The notes under the pieces are model-generated. The model made no database searches. It was not told the origin of the DNA and saw nothing but the letters and a program-made list of their open reading frames with translations. From Alphaproteobacteria bacterium (GTDB lineage: Bacteria; Pseudomonadota; Alphaproteobacteria; Kiloniellales; DSM-21159), in the NCBI GenBank assembly GCA_030433005.1, contig JAUILQ010000033.1, positions 1-57,142 on the forward strand: 57,142 nt of DNA, in the 5' to 3' direction. Below, piece after piece: positions 1-7,700 of the stretch. The position numbers and the translations under genes are program-made. Position 1 is the first letter of the stretch. Each line of letters starts with the position of its first letter.

Positions 1-1
1 G

Positions 2-2224
2 CTCGCGGCGCCGGCCCGCCTCGAGCTCGACCTGCTGGCCGCGCTCGCGCCCTCGGCCGGCGGCCGCGCGGCGCTCTCGCTGGAAGGCGCGCTCGAGGCC
101 GAGGGGCTCTGGCCGGCGACCGGCGGCGACCTCCTCGCGGCGCTGGCGCCCGGCCGGCTCGACGGCCGCCTGAGCGCCGGCGACCTGGTCCTGGCCAGCC
201 TCGGCCGGCTCGGTCGCCTGGAGGCGCCCTTCGTCCTCGAGGTCGGCGGCGCGGCACCCGCCGTGACGCTGGAGGCGCCGCTGGAGCTCGAGGAGCTGGC
301 GCTGGAGGAGCCGCTGCTGCAGCGGCTCGACGCCGGCTGGCGGCCGCTGCTCGGCGAGCCGCTCGACCTGACCCTGGGCGGCGCGACCGCCGGGCAGCTG
401 ACCCTTGAGGGAAAGCGGCTGCGGGTCGCCCTGCCGGGCCGGCTCGCGCTCGACGCCGGCACGGCCGAGCTCAGCGCCGAGCTCGACGGCTGGCTGCTGC
501 TCGGGCCCACGGGCCCTCTGGGGGGCGGCGCCCTGGAGGACGGTGGGCTGGAGATCGCGGCGCTGCAGGCCGCGGCGCTGCCCACCCCCTACGGCCGGAT
601 CGAGACCCTCTCCGCCTCCGGACGCGTCGAGGGCATCCCCGGCGCCGCGGCCGGTCGGCTGCGCGCGGCGCTGAGCCTCGCCGACCTGGCCGTCGCCGGC
701 ACCGCCGCGACGGACCTCGAGGCCGAACTCGCCGCCGAGCTCACCTGGGACGACGCGGCGCTGGTGCTGAGCCTGAGCGAGCCCGGCCGGCTGCGCGCCA
801 GCGAGCTGGCCGACCTCGTCGACCCGCGCCTGCAGGCGGTCGAGCTGGAGCTCGCGGACGGCCGGCTCGCCCTGACAGCGGCCGAGACGCGGCTCGAGCT
901 GGCGGGCGCGCTGGCGCCGGCGCGCTTCGACCTCGACGGCCGCGGCAGCGTCGACGACCTGGTGGTCAGCGCCCCGGATCTCGCGCTCTCGCTGGTCCTG
1001 CCCGAGGGCGGCGAGGCCGAAGGCGAGCTGCGGACCCGCGACGCCGAGGCGCGCTTCACCGACGCCGGCCTGCGCCTCTCGGGCCTCGCCCTGGCGGCCA
1101 CGCTCGACGGCGCCGGCCGGCGGATCGAGCTGAGCGAGGGCCGGGCCGCCTCGACCGCCGAGCCGCCGCTGTTCCCGGCGCTCAGCCTCGGCGGCTCGGC
1201 CGAGGAGCAGGATGGCGCCCTGACCTTCCGGCTGCGCGGCCGCGGCCTGTCGGGCGCGCTGCGCCTCGCCGCCCGGGGCAGCCAGGACCTCTCGGCCGGA
1301 CGCGGCCGGGTCGCGGTGACGCTGGAGCCGCTGGAGTTCTCCCCCGGCGGCCTGCAGCCCGGGGCGCTGACCCCCGCCCTGGCCGAGCTGGAGCGCGCCC
1401 GCGGCCGCGTCTCCGGCAGCGCCGAGCTCAGGCTCGGCGGCGCGCTCGACGGCAGCCTGCGCCTGGCGCTGCAGGATATCGGCTTCACGGTCGCCGGCAC
1501 CGAGGTCGCCGGCCTGCAGGCCGAGCTGGCGCTCGACGGCCTCGACCCGCCGACCACGGCCGGTGCCCAGGCCTTCTCGATCGAACGGGTCGACGTCGGC
1601 GTGCCGCTCACCGACGTCGAGGGCCGGCTGCGTCTCGTCTCCGCCGAGGGGGCGACCGAGATCGTCGTCGAGCAGGCCGAGGCCGCCTTCCTGGACGGCC
1701 GCCTGGCGCTCGAGGGCGCGGTGCTCGACCCGGCCGCCCGGCGCTACGACCTGACGCTGCAGGTCGAGCGGGTCGACCTCTCCCGCCTGCTGGCGCTGAC
1801 CGGGCTCGAGGAGGTCTCGGGCGACGGCCGGCTGAGCGGCGAGATCCCGGTCACGCTCGCCGACGGCAAGCTGGTGATCCGCGATGGCGCCCTCGACGCG
1901 CTGTCGCCGGGCGTCATCGCCTTCAAGTCGGAGGAGGCGAAGCAGGCGCTGGCCTCGGGCGGGCAGTCGGTCGAGCTGATGCTGCAGGCCCTGGAGGACT
2001 TCCACTACGACGTCCTGCGCCTGACCCTCGACAAGCCGGCGGAGGGCGAGAGCCGCGTGTTCCTGAAGCTGGAGGGCAACAACCCCGAGGTCCTGCAGGG
2101 CCAGCCCTTCGTGCTCAACATCAACCTGACCAGCAACGCCGCCCCGCTGCTCGCCGCGCTGGCGCGGGGAACGGAAATCTCCGACCGGCTCGTTGAAGAG
2201 CTGTTGCAGAGCCGACAGCGCTGA
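2..2224 (+). CDS. ydbH: YdbH-family intermembrane transport protein (5'-truncated)
   Basis: The reading frame is open from the first bases of the window, so the N-terminus lies outside; 740 residues are visible. The protein is a long run of Leu/Ala/Gly/Glu/Asp-rich beta-strand-like repeats ending in a conserved segment (GNNPEVLQGQPFVLNINL) that I recognise as the C-terminal signature of YdbH/DUF-type 'dicarboxylate transport' proteins. In enterobacteria YdbH is an AsmA-like protein that acts with TamB and YhdP in moving phospholipid from inner to outer membrane, and pairs with the lipoprotein YnbE. Here the next two genes are ynbE-like and ydbL-like, the same order as in E. coli, which strongly supports the call. 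Family and context are firm; function in this organism is by homology. Confidence 0.85.
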   Translation, partial: LAAPARLELDLLAALAPSAGGRAALSLEGALEAEGLWPATGGDLLAALAPGRLDGRLSAGDLVLASLGRLGRLEAPFVLEVGGAAPAVTLEAPLELEELALEEPLLQRLDAGWRPLLGEPLDLTLGGATAGQLTLEGKRLRVALPGRLALDAGTAELSAELDGWLLLGPTGPLGGGALEDGGLEIAALQAAALPTPYGRIETLSASGRVEGIPGAAAGRLRAALSLADLAVAGTAATDLEAELAAELTWDDAALVLSLSEPGRLRASELADLVDPRLQAVELELADGRLALTAAETRLELAGALAPARFDLDGRGSVDDLVVSAPDLALSLVLPEGGEAEGELRTRDAEARFTDAGLRLSGLALAATLDGAGRRIELSEGRAASTAEPPLFPALSLGGSAEEQDGALTFRLRGRGLSGALRLAARGSQDLSAGRGRVAVTLEPLEFSPGGLQPGALTPALAELERARGRVSGSAELRLGGALDGSLRLALQDIGFTVAGTEVAGLQAELALDGLDPPTTAGAQAFSIERVDVGVPLTDVEGRLRLVSAEGATEIVVEQAEAAFLDGRLALEGAVLDPAARRYDLTLQVERVDLSRLLALTGLEEVSGDGRLSGEIPVTLADGKLVIRDGALDALSPGVIAFKSEEAKQALASGGQSVELMLQALEDFHYDVLRLTLDKPAEGESRVFLKLEGNNPEVLQGQPFVLNINLTSNAAPLLAALARGTEISDRLVEELLQSRQR

Positions 2225-2350
2225 GCCGCGCTCGCCGGTCTTCCCTGCCCCGGGGGAAGCCTCGGCGGAACCCTGGCCGGCGCCCGGCCGCTATGCTAGC
2301 CATACCGCCGGACGGTGCCCGCCGCCGGCCAGACAGACGCGAGAGACGCC

Positions 2351-2596
2351 ATGCTCCAGCTCCTGACCGCCTCGGTTCCGCCCCTGGCCCCCGCCCGGAT
2401 ACTGACGCCCCTGCTGCCCGCCGCCCTCGGCGCGGGCCTCGTCCTCGGCCTCTCCGCCTGCCAGCCGACCGTGCAGGTCGCGGCGCCGAAGGAGCCGATC
2501 ACCATCAACCTCAACGTCAAGCTGGACGCCGACGTCCGCGTGCGCCTGGAGGAGAAGGCGCGCGAGGACATCCAGACCAACCCGGACATCTTCTAG
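2351..2596 (+). CDS. ynbE: YnbE-like lipoprotein
   Basis: Small lipoprotein of 81 residues. After a hydrophobic signal segment (AALGAGLVLGLSAC) comes a lipobox L-S-A-C, followed by a short periplasmic part (PITINLNVKLDADVRVRLEE) that matches the YnbE family, whose 'INLNVKLD' strand is thought to extend the YdbH beta-groove toward the outer membrane. An in-frame GTG at 2315 would add 12 residues, but the ATG at 2351 is preceded by GAGAGACGCC and gives a normal signal peptide length. It lies between ydbH and ydbL, in the standard operon order. Confidence 0.85.
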   Translation: MLQLLTASVPPLAPARILTPLLPAALGAGLVLGLSACQPTVQVAAPKEPITINLNVKLDADVRVRLEEKAREDIQTNPDIF

Positions 2597-2636
2597 CGCC
2601 CCTTCCGCCCGCGAGATCGATCGACAGGTGACCACG

Positions 2637-2990
2637 ATGACCAGCCGCCGCCGTTTCCTGACCGCCCTGGCCGCGGGCGCCGCGACCCCGGCCCTGCTGC
2701 TGGGCGGCCTCGCCGCGCCCCGCCCCGCGCGCGCCCAGAGCAAGGACGCCCTGATCGCCGCCGGCACCGCCGGCGAGCGCTGGGACGGCTACCTGGAGGC
2801 GCGCGACCCGAGCGTCGCCGGCGCCGTCGCCTCGATCAACGCCCAGCGCCGGGAGATCTACACCCAGCGCGCCGCCGAGCAGGGCGTGCCGGTCGAGGAG
2901 GTCGCCAAGGTCTACGCCCAGGAGATCATCGCGCGCGCCCCCGCCGGCACCTGGATCAAGCGCCAGAGCGGCGAGTGGGTCCAGAAGTGA
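2637..2990 (+). CDS. ydbL: YdbL-like DUF1318 periplasmic protein with Tat-like signal
   Basis: 117-residue protein. Residues about 3-8 read SRRRFL followed by an Ala-rich hydrophobic stretch and an ARA-Q cleavage region, resembling a twin-arginine signal. The mature part (KDALIAAGTAGERWDGYLEA ... GTWIKRQSGEW) is the DUF1318/YdbL domain. YdbL modulates the YdbH-YnbE bridge in E. coli. ATG 2637 is chosen over GTG 2628 because AGGTGA sits about 7 bases upstream. Its stop overlaps the GTG start of the MoxR gene (GTGA), so the two are translationally coupled. Tat export for a YdbL homologue is a detail read from the sequence only and should be tested. Confidence 0.82.
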   Translation: MTSRRRFLTALAAGAATPALLLGGLAAPRPARAQSKDALIAAGTAGERWDGYLEARDPSVAGAVASINAQRREIYTQRAAEQGVPVEEVAKVYAQEIIARAPAGTWIKRQSGEWVQK

Positions 2991-3955
2991 CGTCACACGC
3001 CGATCCCGCGCAGGCCGAGCCGAAGCCGGCCTCCGGCACCCCCTCGGCCGGCTCGGTCGAGGAGGTCCTGGAGCTGCTCGCCGCCGGGCGCTACGTCGGC
3101 GAGCGCTCGCTGGCGACCGTGCTGTTCCTGGCGCTCAAGCTCGGCCGGCCGCTGTTCCTCGAGGGCGAGGCCGGCACCGGCAAGACCGAGATCGCCAAGG
3201 TCCTGGCCGACACCCTGGGCCGCCGGCTGATCCGCCTGCAGTGCTACGAGGGCCTCGACCTCTCGAGCGCCGTCTACGAGTGGAACTACCCGCGCCAGAT
3301 GGTCGAGATCCGCCTCGCCGAGGTCACCGGCGACCGCGACCGCGAGACCATCGCCTCGGACATCTTCTCCCGGGAGTTCCTGATCGAGCGGCCGCTGCTG
3401 CAGGCCCTGGAGCCGGCCGCCGGCGGCCCGCCGGTGCTGCTGATCGACGAGCTCGACCGCACCGACGAGCCCTTCGAGGCCTTCCTGCTGGAGCTCTTGA
3501 GCGACTTCCAGGTGACGATTCCCGAGCTCGGCACGGTCAAGGCGCCCGAGCCGCCGATCGTCATCGTCACCTCGAACCGCACCCGCGAGATCCACGACGC
3601 CCTCAAGCGCCGCTGCCTCTACCACTGGGTCGGCTATCCCTCGGCCGCGCGCGAGCTGGAGATCCTCAAGGTCAAGGCGCCCGACACCCCGGCGGCGCTG
3701 AGCCGCGAGATCGTCGGCTTCATCCAGCGCCTGCGCCGGCTCGACCTCTACAAGCTGCCGGGCGTCGCCGAGACCATCGACTGGGCCGACGCCCTGACCC
3801 AGCTCAACAAGGTGGCCCTCGACCCCGCCGCGGTCGACGACACGCTGGGCGTGCTGCTGAAGTACCAGGACGACATCGCCAAGGTCGAAGGCAGCGAGGC
3901 CGCCCGCCTGCTGACCGAGGTCAAGCGCGACCTGGCCGCGGAGCCGAAGGACTAG
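2987..3955 (+). CDS. MoxR/CoxD-type AAA+ ATPase
   Basis: 322-residue MoxR-family AAA+ ATPase. Walker A GEAGTGKTE is at about residues 60-68, Walker B LLIDELDR follows at about 150, then a sensor-1 region with TSNRTREIHDALKRRC. The sequence, especially the CYEGLDLSSAVYEWNYPRQM segment, matches the CoxD branch, which works with a CoxE-type VWA protein to insert or sulfurate the molybdenum/copper centre of CO dehydrogenase-like hydroxylases. A matching CoxE gene sits 25 kb away at 29035, with xdhC and mocA genes behind it. Start GTG 2987 overlaps the ydbL stop; a GTG at 2975 is a less economical alternative. No molybdenum hydroxylase structural genes are in the window. Confidence 0.9.
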   Translation: MTSHADPAQAEPKPASGTPSAGSVEEVLELLAAGRYVGERSLATVLFLALKLGRPLFLEGEAGTGKTEIAKVLADTLGRRLIRLQCYEGLDLSSAVYEWNYPRQMVEIRLAEVTGDRDRETIASDIFSREFLIERPLLQALEPAAGGPPVLLIDELDRTDEPFEAFLLELLSDFQVTIPELGTVKAPEPPIVIVTSNRTREIHDALKRRCLYHWVGYPSAARELEILKVKAPDTPAALSREIVGFIQRLRRLDLYKLPGVAETIDWADALTQLNKVALDPAAVDDTLGVLLKYQDDIAKVEGSEAARLLTEVKRDLAAEPKD

Positions 3956-3973
3956 GGACGCGGCCCAAAGGGG

Positions 3974-4130
3974 CCCCCTCACCTCACCCCGGCCCTCTCC
4001 CCTCCCCCGGGAGCGGAGAGGGGGCGCCAAGGGCGCCGCCTCCGCTATGCCGGCCGGTCCCGCGCCAAGCGCCGCCGTTCGACTCCCTCTCCGCCCTTCG
4101 GGGGGAGAGGGCCGGGGTGAGGTGAGGGGA
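3974..4130. repeat. Dispersed CCCTCTCC palindromic element, copy A
   Basis: Outer arms are essentially perfect inverted repeats of about 28 bases (CCCCTCACCTCACCCCGGCC... against its complement ending 4129). Inner arms (CCGGGAGCGGAGAGGGGGCG / CCCTCTCCGCCCTTCGGGG) form further stems. It lies between the convergent moxR and dctM genes, where it could also act as a bidirectional terminator. Related copies are at 6235, 15577, 22958 and 30709. Confidence 0.85.
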
Positions 4131-4144
4131 ACCGCCCTCCGCCC

Positions 4145-5467
4145 CTACCCCAGCAGCCGCGGCAGCCAGAGCGTCAGCGCCGGGAAGGCGACCAGCAGGG
4201 CGACGCGCAGCAGCTCGACGAAGAAGAAGGGCATGACGCCCTTGAAGGTCTCGCTCATCGGCACGTCGCGCGACAGCGCGTTGATGACGAAGACGTTCAT
4301 GCCGACCGGCGGCGTGATCAGCCCCAGCTCGACGACGATCAGCGCCAGGATGCCGAACCAGATCTTGGTCTCCTCGGGCCCCAGGCCGAAGTCGAGCCCG
4401 GAGATCACCGGCCAGAAGAAGGGAATGGCCAGCAGGATCATCGAGAGGCTGTCCATCAGGCAGCCGAGCAGGATCAGCGCGAGCAGCAGGATGCCCAGGA
4501 TGACCAGCGGCTGCAGCCCGCTGGTCGCCATCATCTCGGCCGCCGCCTGGGGCACGCCGCCGCGCGACATGAAGATCTTCAGCAGCTCGGCGCCGAGCAG
4601 GATCAGGTAGATCATGCCGCTGGTCCGCGCGGTGTCGAGCAGCGCCTCGCGCAGGCCGCTCCAGCCGACCAGCCGCCGCGCGACGCCGTAGACCAGCACC
4701 AGGAAGACGCCGATCGCGGCGGCCGGCGTCGGGTTGAAGAAGCCGAAGTAGATGCCGCCGATGACCAGGCCGAAGATCACCGCGACCGGCAGCACCGCGA
4801 CCGAGGAGTCAATCAGCTCGCGCCTGGTGACCCGGTCGCCCGGCGGCCCGGCGTCGCCCTTGATCCGCACGTAGACGGCGATGGTCGCCATGAACAGCAG
4901 CACGGCGATCAGGCCCGGCACGAAGGCGGCGATGAACATCGTCGCGATGTTGGCCTCGACGATGATCGCGTAGATCACCAGCACCACCGAGGGCGGGATC
5001 AGGATGCCGAGCACGCCGCCGGCGGCGACCGTGCCGGTCGCCAGCGAGGGCGCGTAGCGGTAGCGCCGGAGCTCCGGAAGCGCCACCTGGCCCATGGTCG
5101 AGGCGGTCGCCAGGCTGGAGCCGCAGACCGAGCCGAAGCCGGCGCAGGCCGCGATCGCCGCCATGGCGACGCCGCCGCGCATCCAGCCGAGCCAGGCGTT
5201 GGCGGCGCGGAACAGGTCGCGCGACAGGCCGGCGCGGGTCGCGATGTTGCCCATCAGCACGAACATCGGCACGACCGAGAGGTCGTAGATCGAGAACTGC
5301 CCGTAGGCCAGGGTCTTGAGCTGCGAGAGCAGGATCAGCGGCCCCGAGAGCACCACCGTGCCGACCGCGCCGACCAGCATCATGGCATAGGCGATCGGCA
5401 CCCGGATCGCGATCAGCCCGACCAGCGCGCCGAGCCCGACCAGGCCGATCAGCAGCTCAGATTCCAT
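4145..5467 (-). CDS. dctM: TRAP transporter large permease (DctM/SiaM type)
   Basis: 440-residue multi-spanning protein (start at MESELLIGLVGLG) with about a dozen hydrophobic segments and typical DctM features: early RVPIAYAMMLVG, GFGSVCGSSLATASTMGQVALPE and GGVLGILIPPSVVLVIYAII. DctM is the ion-coupled transport subunit of tripartite ATP-independent carriers. The longer open frame upstream is not used: ATG 5467 has GAGGGAAA just before it and the extension runs into a palindromic repeat. It is the last gene of the dctP-dctQ-dctM set on the minus strand. Substrate cannot be told from sequence; carboxylates are typical. Confidence 0.93.
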   Translation of the reverse strand: MESELLIGLVGLGALVGLIAIRVPIAYAMMLVGAVGTVVLSGPLILLSQLKTLAYGQFSIYDLSVVPMFVLMGNIATRAGLSRDLFRAANAWLGWMRGGVAMAAIAACAGFGSVCGSSLATASTMGQVALPELRRYRYAPSLATGTVAAGGVLGILIPPSVVLVIYAIIVEANIATMFIAAFVPGLIAVLLFMATIAVYVRIKGDAGPPGDRVTRRELIDSSVAVLPVAVIFGLVIGGIYFGFFNPTPAAAIGVFLVLVYGVARRLVGWSGLREALLDTARTSGMIYLILLGAELLKIFMSRGGVPQAAAEMMATSGLQPLVILGILLLALILLGCLMDSLSMILLAIPFFWPVISGLDFGLGPEETKIWFGILALIVVELGLITPPVGMNVFVINALSRDVPMSETFKGVMPFFFVELLRVALLVAFPALTLWLPRLLG

Positions 5468-5518
5468 GGGGCTTTCCCTCGCGGGCGGCGACGGCGTGGG
5501 CGCCCGCCCTACCCTCCC

Positions 5519-5624
5519 CGTCATCCCCGCGCAGGCGGGGATCCATGGGGAGCCGCCGTGTGCACGACGGCGGCGGGGGAGCGCCCGGCGATTCCCTATG
5601 GATCCCCGCCTGCGCGGGGATGAC
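5519..5624. repeat. Dispersed GGGGATGAC palindromic element, copy 1
   Basis: Inverted repeat with arms GTCATCCCCGCGCAGGCGGG... and its complement ...CGCCTGCGCGGGGATGAC separated by about 45 bases, between dctQ and dctM. Each arm is itself hairpin-forming (CCCCGC GCAG GCGGGG). In translation such elements give the familiar spurious peptides VIPAQAGIH and WIPACAGMT that recur in many proteobacterial genomes. The second copy is at 51365-51473. Confidence 0.9.
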
Positions 5625-5683
5625 GACGGAGGGCGCGAGGATGACGCTAGAGGACACCGGGACGAGGGACGACCGCGCGGCCA

Positions 5684-6199
5684 CTAGCGCTGCTCCAGCG
5701 GCGGTCGGCCGCGCAGGGCCTCGGCCAGGGTGACGGCGGCGGCCAGGACCAGCAGGACGAGCGAGACCAGGATCGGCACGAAGGCGACCCAGATCGGGAA
5801 CTGGTAGATCGTCGTGACCTCCTCGTAGCGCACGTAGTCGACCAGCCCCAGGCTCATGCGCCAGAGCAGCAGGCAGCCGAAGCCGAGCGCGATGGTCCCG
5901 GCGATCACCGCGAAGACCGACTGCCAGGCGCGGCTGGCCCCGGCGGTGAAGATGTCGGCCGTCACGTTGGCGCCGGTCACCTGGCAGTAGGGCAGGAAGG
6001 CGAAGACCGCGACCGCGACGCCGACCTCGACGATCTCGAAGTCGCCGGCGATCGGCTGGGCGAAGAGGATGTTGCCGGCGAGGCTCGCGGCGTTGACCGC
6101 GACCACCGCGAGCAGCAGCAGCCCGCCGGCCAGCGCCCAGAGCTCGGTCACCCGCCGCACCGCGCCGGCCAGTTTGTCGAGAAGGGAGGGTGAGGGCAT
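5684..6199 (-). CDS. dctQ: TRAP transporter small permease (DctQ type)
   Basis: 171-residue membrane protein with four hydrophobic spans (ELWALAGGLLLLAVVAVNAA, a span near VEVGVAVAVFAFLPYCQVTG, SVFAVIAGTIALGFGCLLLW, and WVAFVPILVSLVLLVLAAA), the usual DctQ topology. The conserved 'YCQVTGANVTADIF' segment between spans two and three is typical. Start MPSPSLLDK at 6199 is preferred, because upstream codons fall in a palindromic repeat and read Arg-rich nonsense. It sits between dctP and dctM. Confidence 0.9.
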   Translation of the reverse strand: MPSPSLLDKLAGAVRRVTELWALAGGLLLLAVVAVNAASLAGNILFAQPIAGDFEIVEVGVAVAVFAFLPYCQVTGANVTADIFTAGASRAWQSVFAVIAGTIALGFGCLLLWRMSLGLVDYVRYEEVTTIYQFPIWVAFVPILVSLVLLVLAAAVTLAEALRGRPPLEQR

Positions 6200-6234
6200 G
6201 AGAGGGGTTGCGGAGCGCCGTCTCCGACGGCGCC

Positions 6235-6336
6235 GGTTCCGGCCCTCTCCCCCGATCCGTAGGATCGCCGCGCAGCGGGGGCCACCCACGTCAGTATCCT
6301 GGAATGGGTGGCCGGGTGGGGGAGAGGGCCGGAACC
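6235..6336. repeat. CCCTCTCC palindromic element, copy E (divergent)
   Basis: Perfect 19-base inverted arms GGTTCCGGCCCTCTCCCCC (6235-6253) and its complement (6318-6336) flank a second inner palindrome built on GCCACCC/GGGTGGC. It lies between dctP and dctQ inside the TRAP operon, where it might trim or stabilise the dctP mRNA, a common way to make more binding protein than permease. Core arm sequence is shared with copies A-D but the inner part differs. Confidence 0.8.
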
Positions 6337-6371
6337 GCTTCGCCGGAGGCGAAGTCCCGTAAGACTCCCGC

Positions 6372-7436
6372 CTAGTTCATCGTCGAGTTCTTCGAGATCG
6401 CCTCGCGGGCCTGCTCGACCAGCGCGGCGCCGTCGATGCCCTTGCCGCCGACCTCGTCGATCCAGCGCTGGACCACCGGCTCGGTCTTCTCGCGGAAGCC
6501 GTCCCAGGCCTCGGGCGTCAGCACGATGTGCTGGTTGCCGGCCTCGGTCGCGACCTTGATGCCGCCGTCGTCGTTGTCGCGCCACAGCTCGCCGACCTCG
6601 ACCAGCCAGTCGCGGCCCGACTCCTGCTCGAAGATCGCCTTGATGTCGTCGGGCAGCGAGTCCCAGCGGTCCTGGTTCATCGAGACCTGGAAGGTCGTGG
6701 TGCCGAGGCGCGCCTTGTTCGGGCCCTCGATCTGGTAGTCGGTCAGGTCCTGCAGCTTCAGCGCCGGGATGATCTCCCAGGGGATCAGCGCGCCGTCGAC
6801 GACCTTCTTGCTGAGCGCCTGCGGCAGCTCCGGCACCGGCATGCCGACCGGGTTGGCGCCCAGCGCCTCCAGCACCCAGGCGCCGGTGCGCGTCGGGATG
6901 CGGATCTTCTTGCCCTCCATGTCGGCGACCGACTCGACCGGCGTGTCGACCATCTGGATGCCCTGGCCGGCATGGACGTGCAGGAACAGCGGGTGCACGC
7001 CCTGGTACTCCTCGGCCAGGTGGTCGTCGTAGAGGTCGGCCATGGCGAGGTTGGTCGCCACGGTGTCGTTGGTGTGCACGAAGGGCAGCTCGAAGACCTC
7101 GGTGCGCGGGAAGAGGCCCGGCGTGTAGCCGTTGACCGTCCAGACGATGTCGACGACGCCGTCGCGCGCCTGGCGGATCAGCTCCGGCGGCTTGCCGCCC
7201 AGCGACATCGAGGGATAGACCTCGATGTCGATGCGCCCGCCCGAGGCCGCCTCGATGCGCTCGGCCCAGGGCACCAGCATCTTGGCGTGGGCCGGCGACT
7301 TCGGGCCCAGGAAATGGTGCAGCTTGAACTCGTACTCGGCGGCGGCGGCCGGGCCGCTGCCGAAGCCGGCGGCCGAGGCGGCCAGCGCCGCGGCGCCGGC
7401 CAGAAGGGCGAGACGCCGCGTCCAGCGATGGGACAT
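6372..7436 (-). CDS. dctP: TRAP transporter substrate-binding protein (DctP type)
   Basis: 354-residue periplasmic binding protein. It begins MSHRWTRRLALLAGAAALAA, a signal peptide with cleavage near AAAA-EYEFK. The mature part has DctP features: HHFLGPKSPAHAKMLVPWAERIEAASGGRIDIEVYPSMSLGG near the N-terminus and KKIRIPTRTGAWVLEALGANPVGMPVPELPQAL with the Arg expected to bind a substrate carboxylate. ATG 7436 has GGGAGGAAAG before it; the open frame extends 63 codons further but without such support. It is first in its operon and divergent from the ThDP enzyme gene at 7701, so imported substrate and enzyme may be linked. Confidence 0.93.
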   Translation of the reverse strand: MSHRWTRRLALLAGAAALAASAAGFGSGPAAAAEYEFKLHHFLGPKSPAHAKMLVPWAERIEAASGGRIDIEVYPSMSLGGKPPELIRQARDGVVDIVWTVNGYTPGLFPRTEVFELPFVHTNDTVATNLAMADLYDDHLAEEYQGVHPLFLHVHAGQGIQMVDTPVESVADMEGKKIRIPTRTGAWVLEALGANPVGMPVPELPQALSKKVVDGALIPWEIIPALKLQDLTDYQIEGPNKARLGTTTFQVSMNQDRWDSLPDDIKAIFEQESGRDWLVEVGELWRDNDDGGIKVATEAGNQHIVLTPEAWDGFREKTEPVVQRWIDEVGGKGIDGAALVEQAREAISKNSTMN

Positions 7437-7588
7437 GTTGCTTTCCTCCCCAGAAAGGTGGTTGCGCCAAGCCGGCGCGCGCTTTTTCTTCGCGCCGTCT
7501 GTCCTGGGGAAAGGCCCCGATCGCCCCGCCCCGACGGCCTTGCTCTCGACGCCGAGATTAACCGGTCTTTCGCGGCCGGGTCCAGTCC

Positions 7589-7604
7589 AGTTGACGAGAC
7601 AACT
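7589..7604. promoter_or_regulatory. Possible operator in the dctP / ThDP-enzyme divergent region
   Basis: The 264-base space between divergent dctP and the ThDP gene holds the small palindrome AGTTG-ACGAGA-CAACT. Its position between two promoters would suit a shared regulator, but no regulator gene is nearby and no clear -35/-10 pair can be assigned. Weak evidence from symmetry and position only. Confidence 0.25.
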
Positions 7605-7700
7605 CGGAGCCTGCGAGCGTGACAAGGGCCGCGTGATCCGGGCCGGGCGTTCGGACTACAGTCGTGCGGCGGCAGCGGCGGAAACCGGGAGGGACGTCAG

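Noticed and set aside
5457..5733. Small overlapping frames with VIPAQAGIH / WIPACAGMT peptides
   Set aside because: They are translations of a palindromic repeat, a common spurious annotation.
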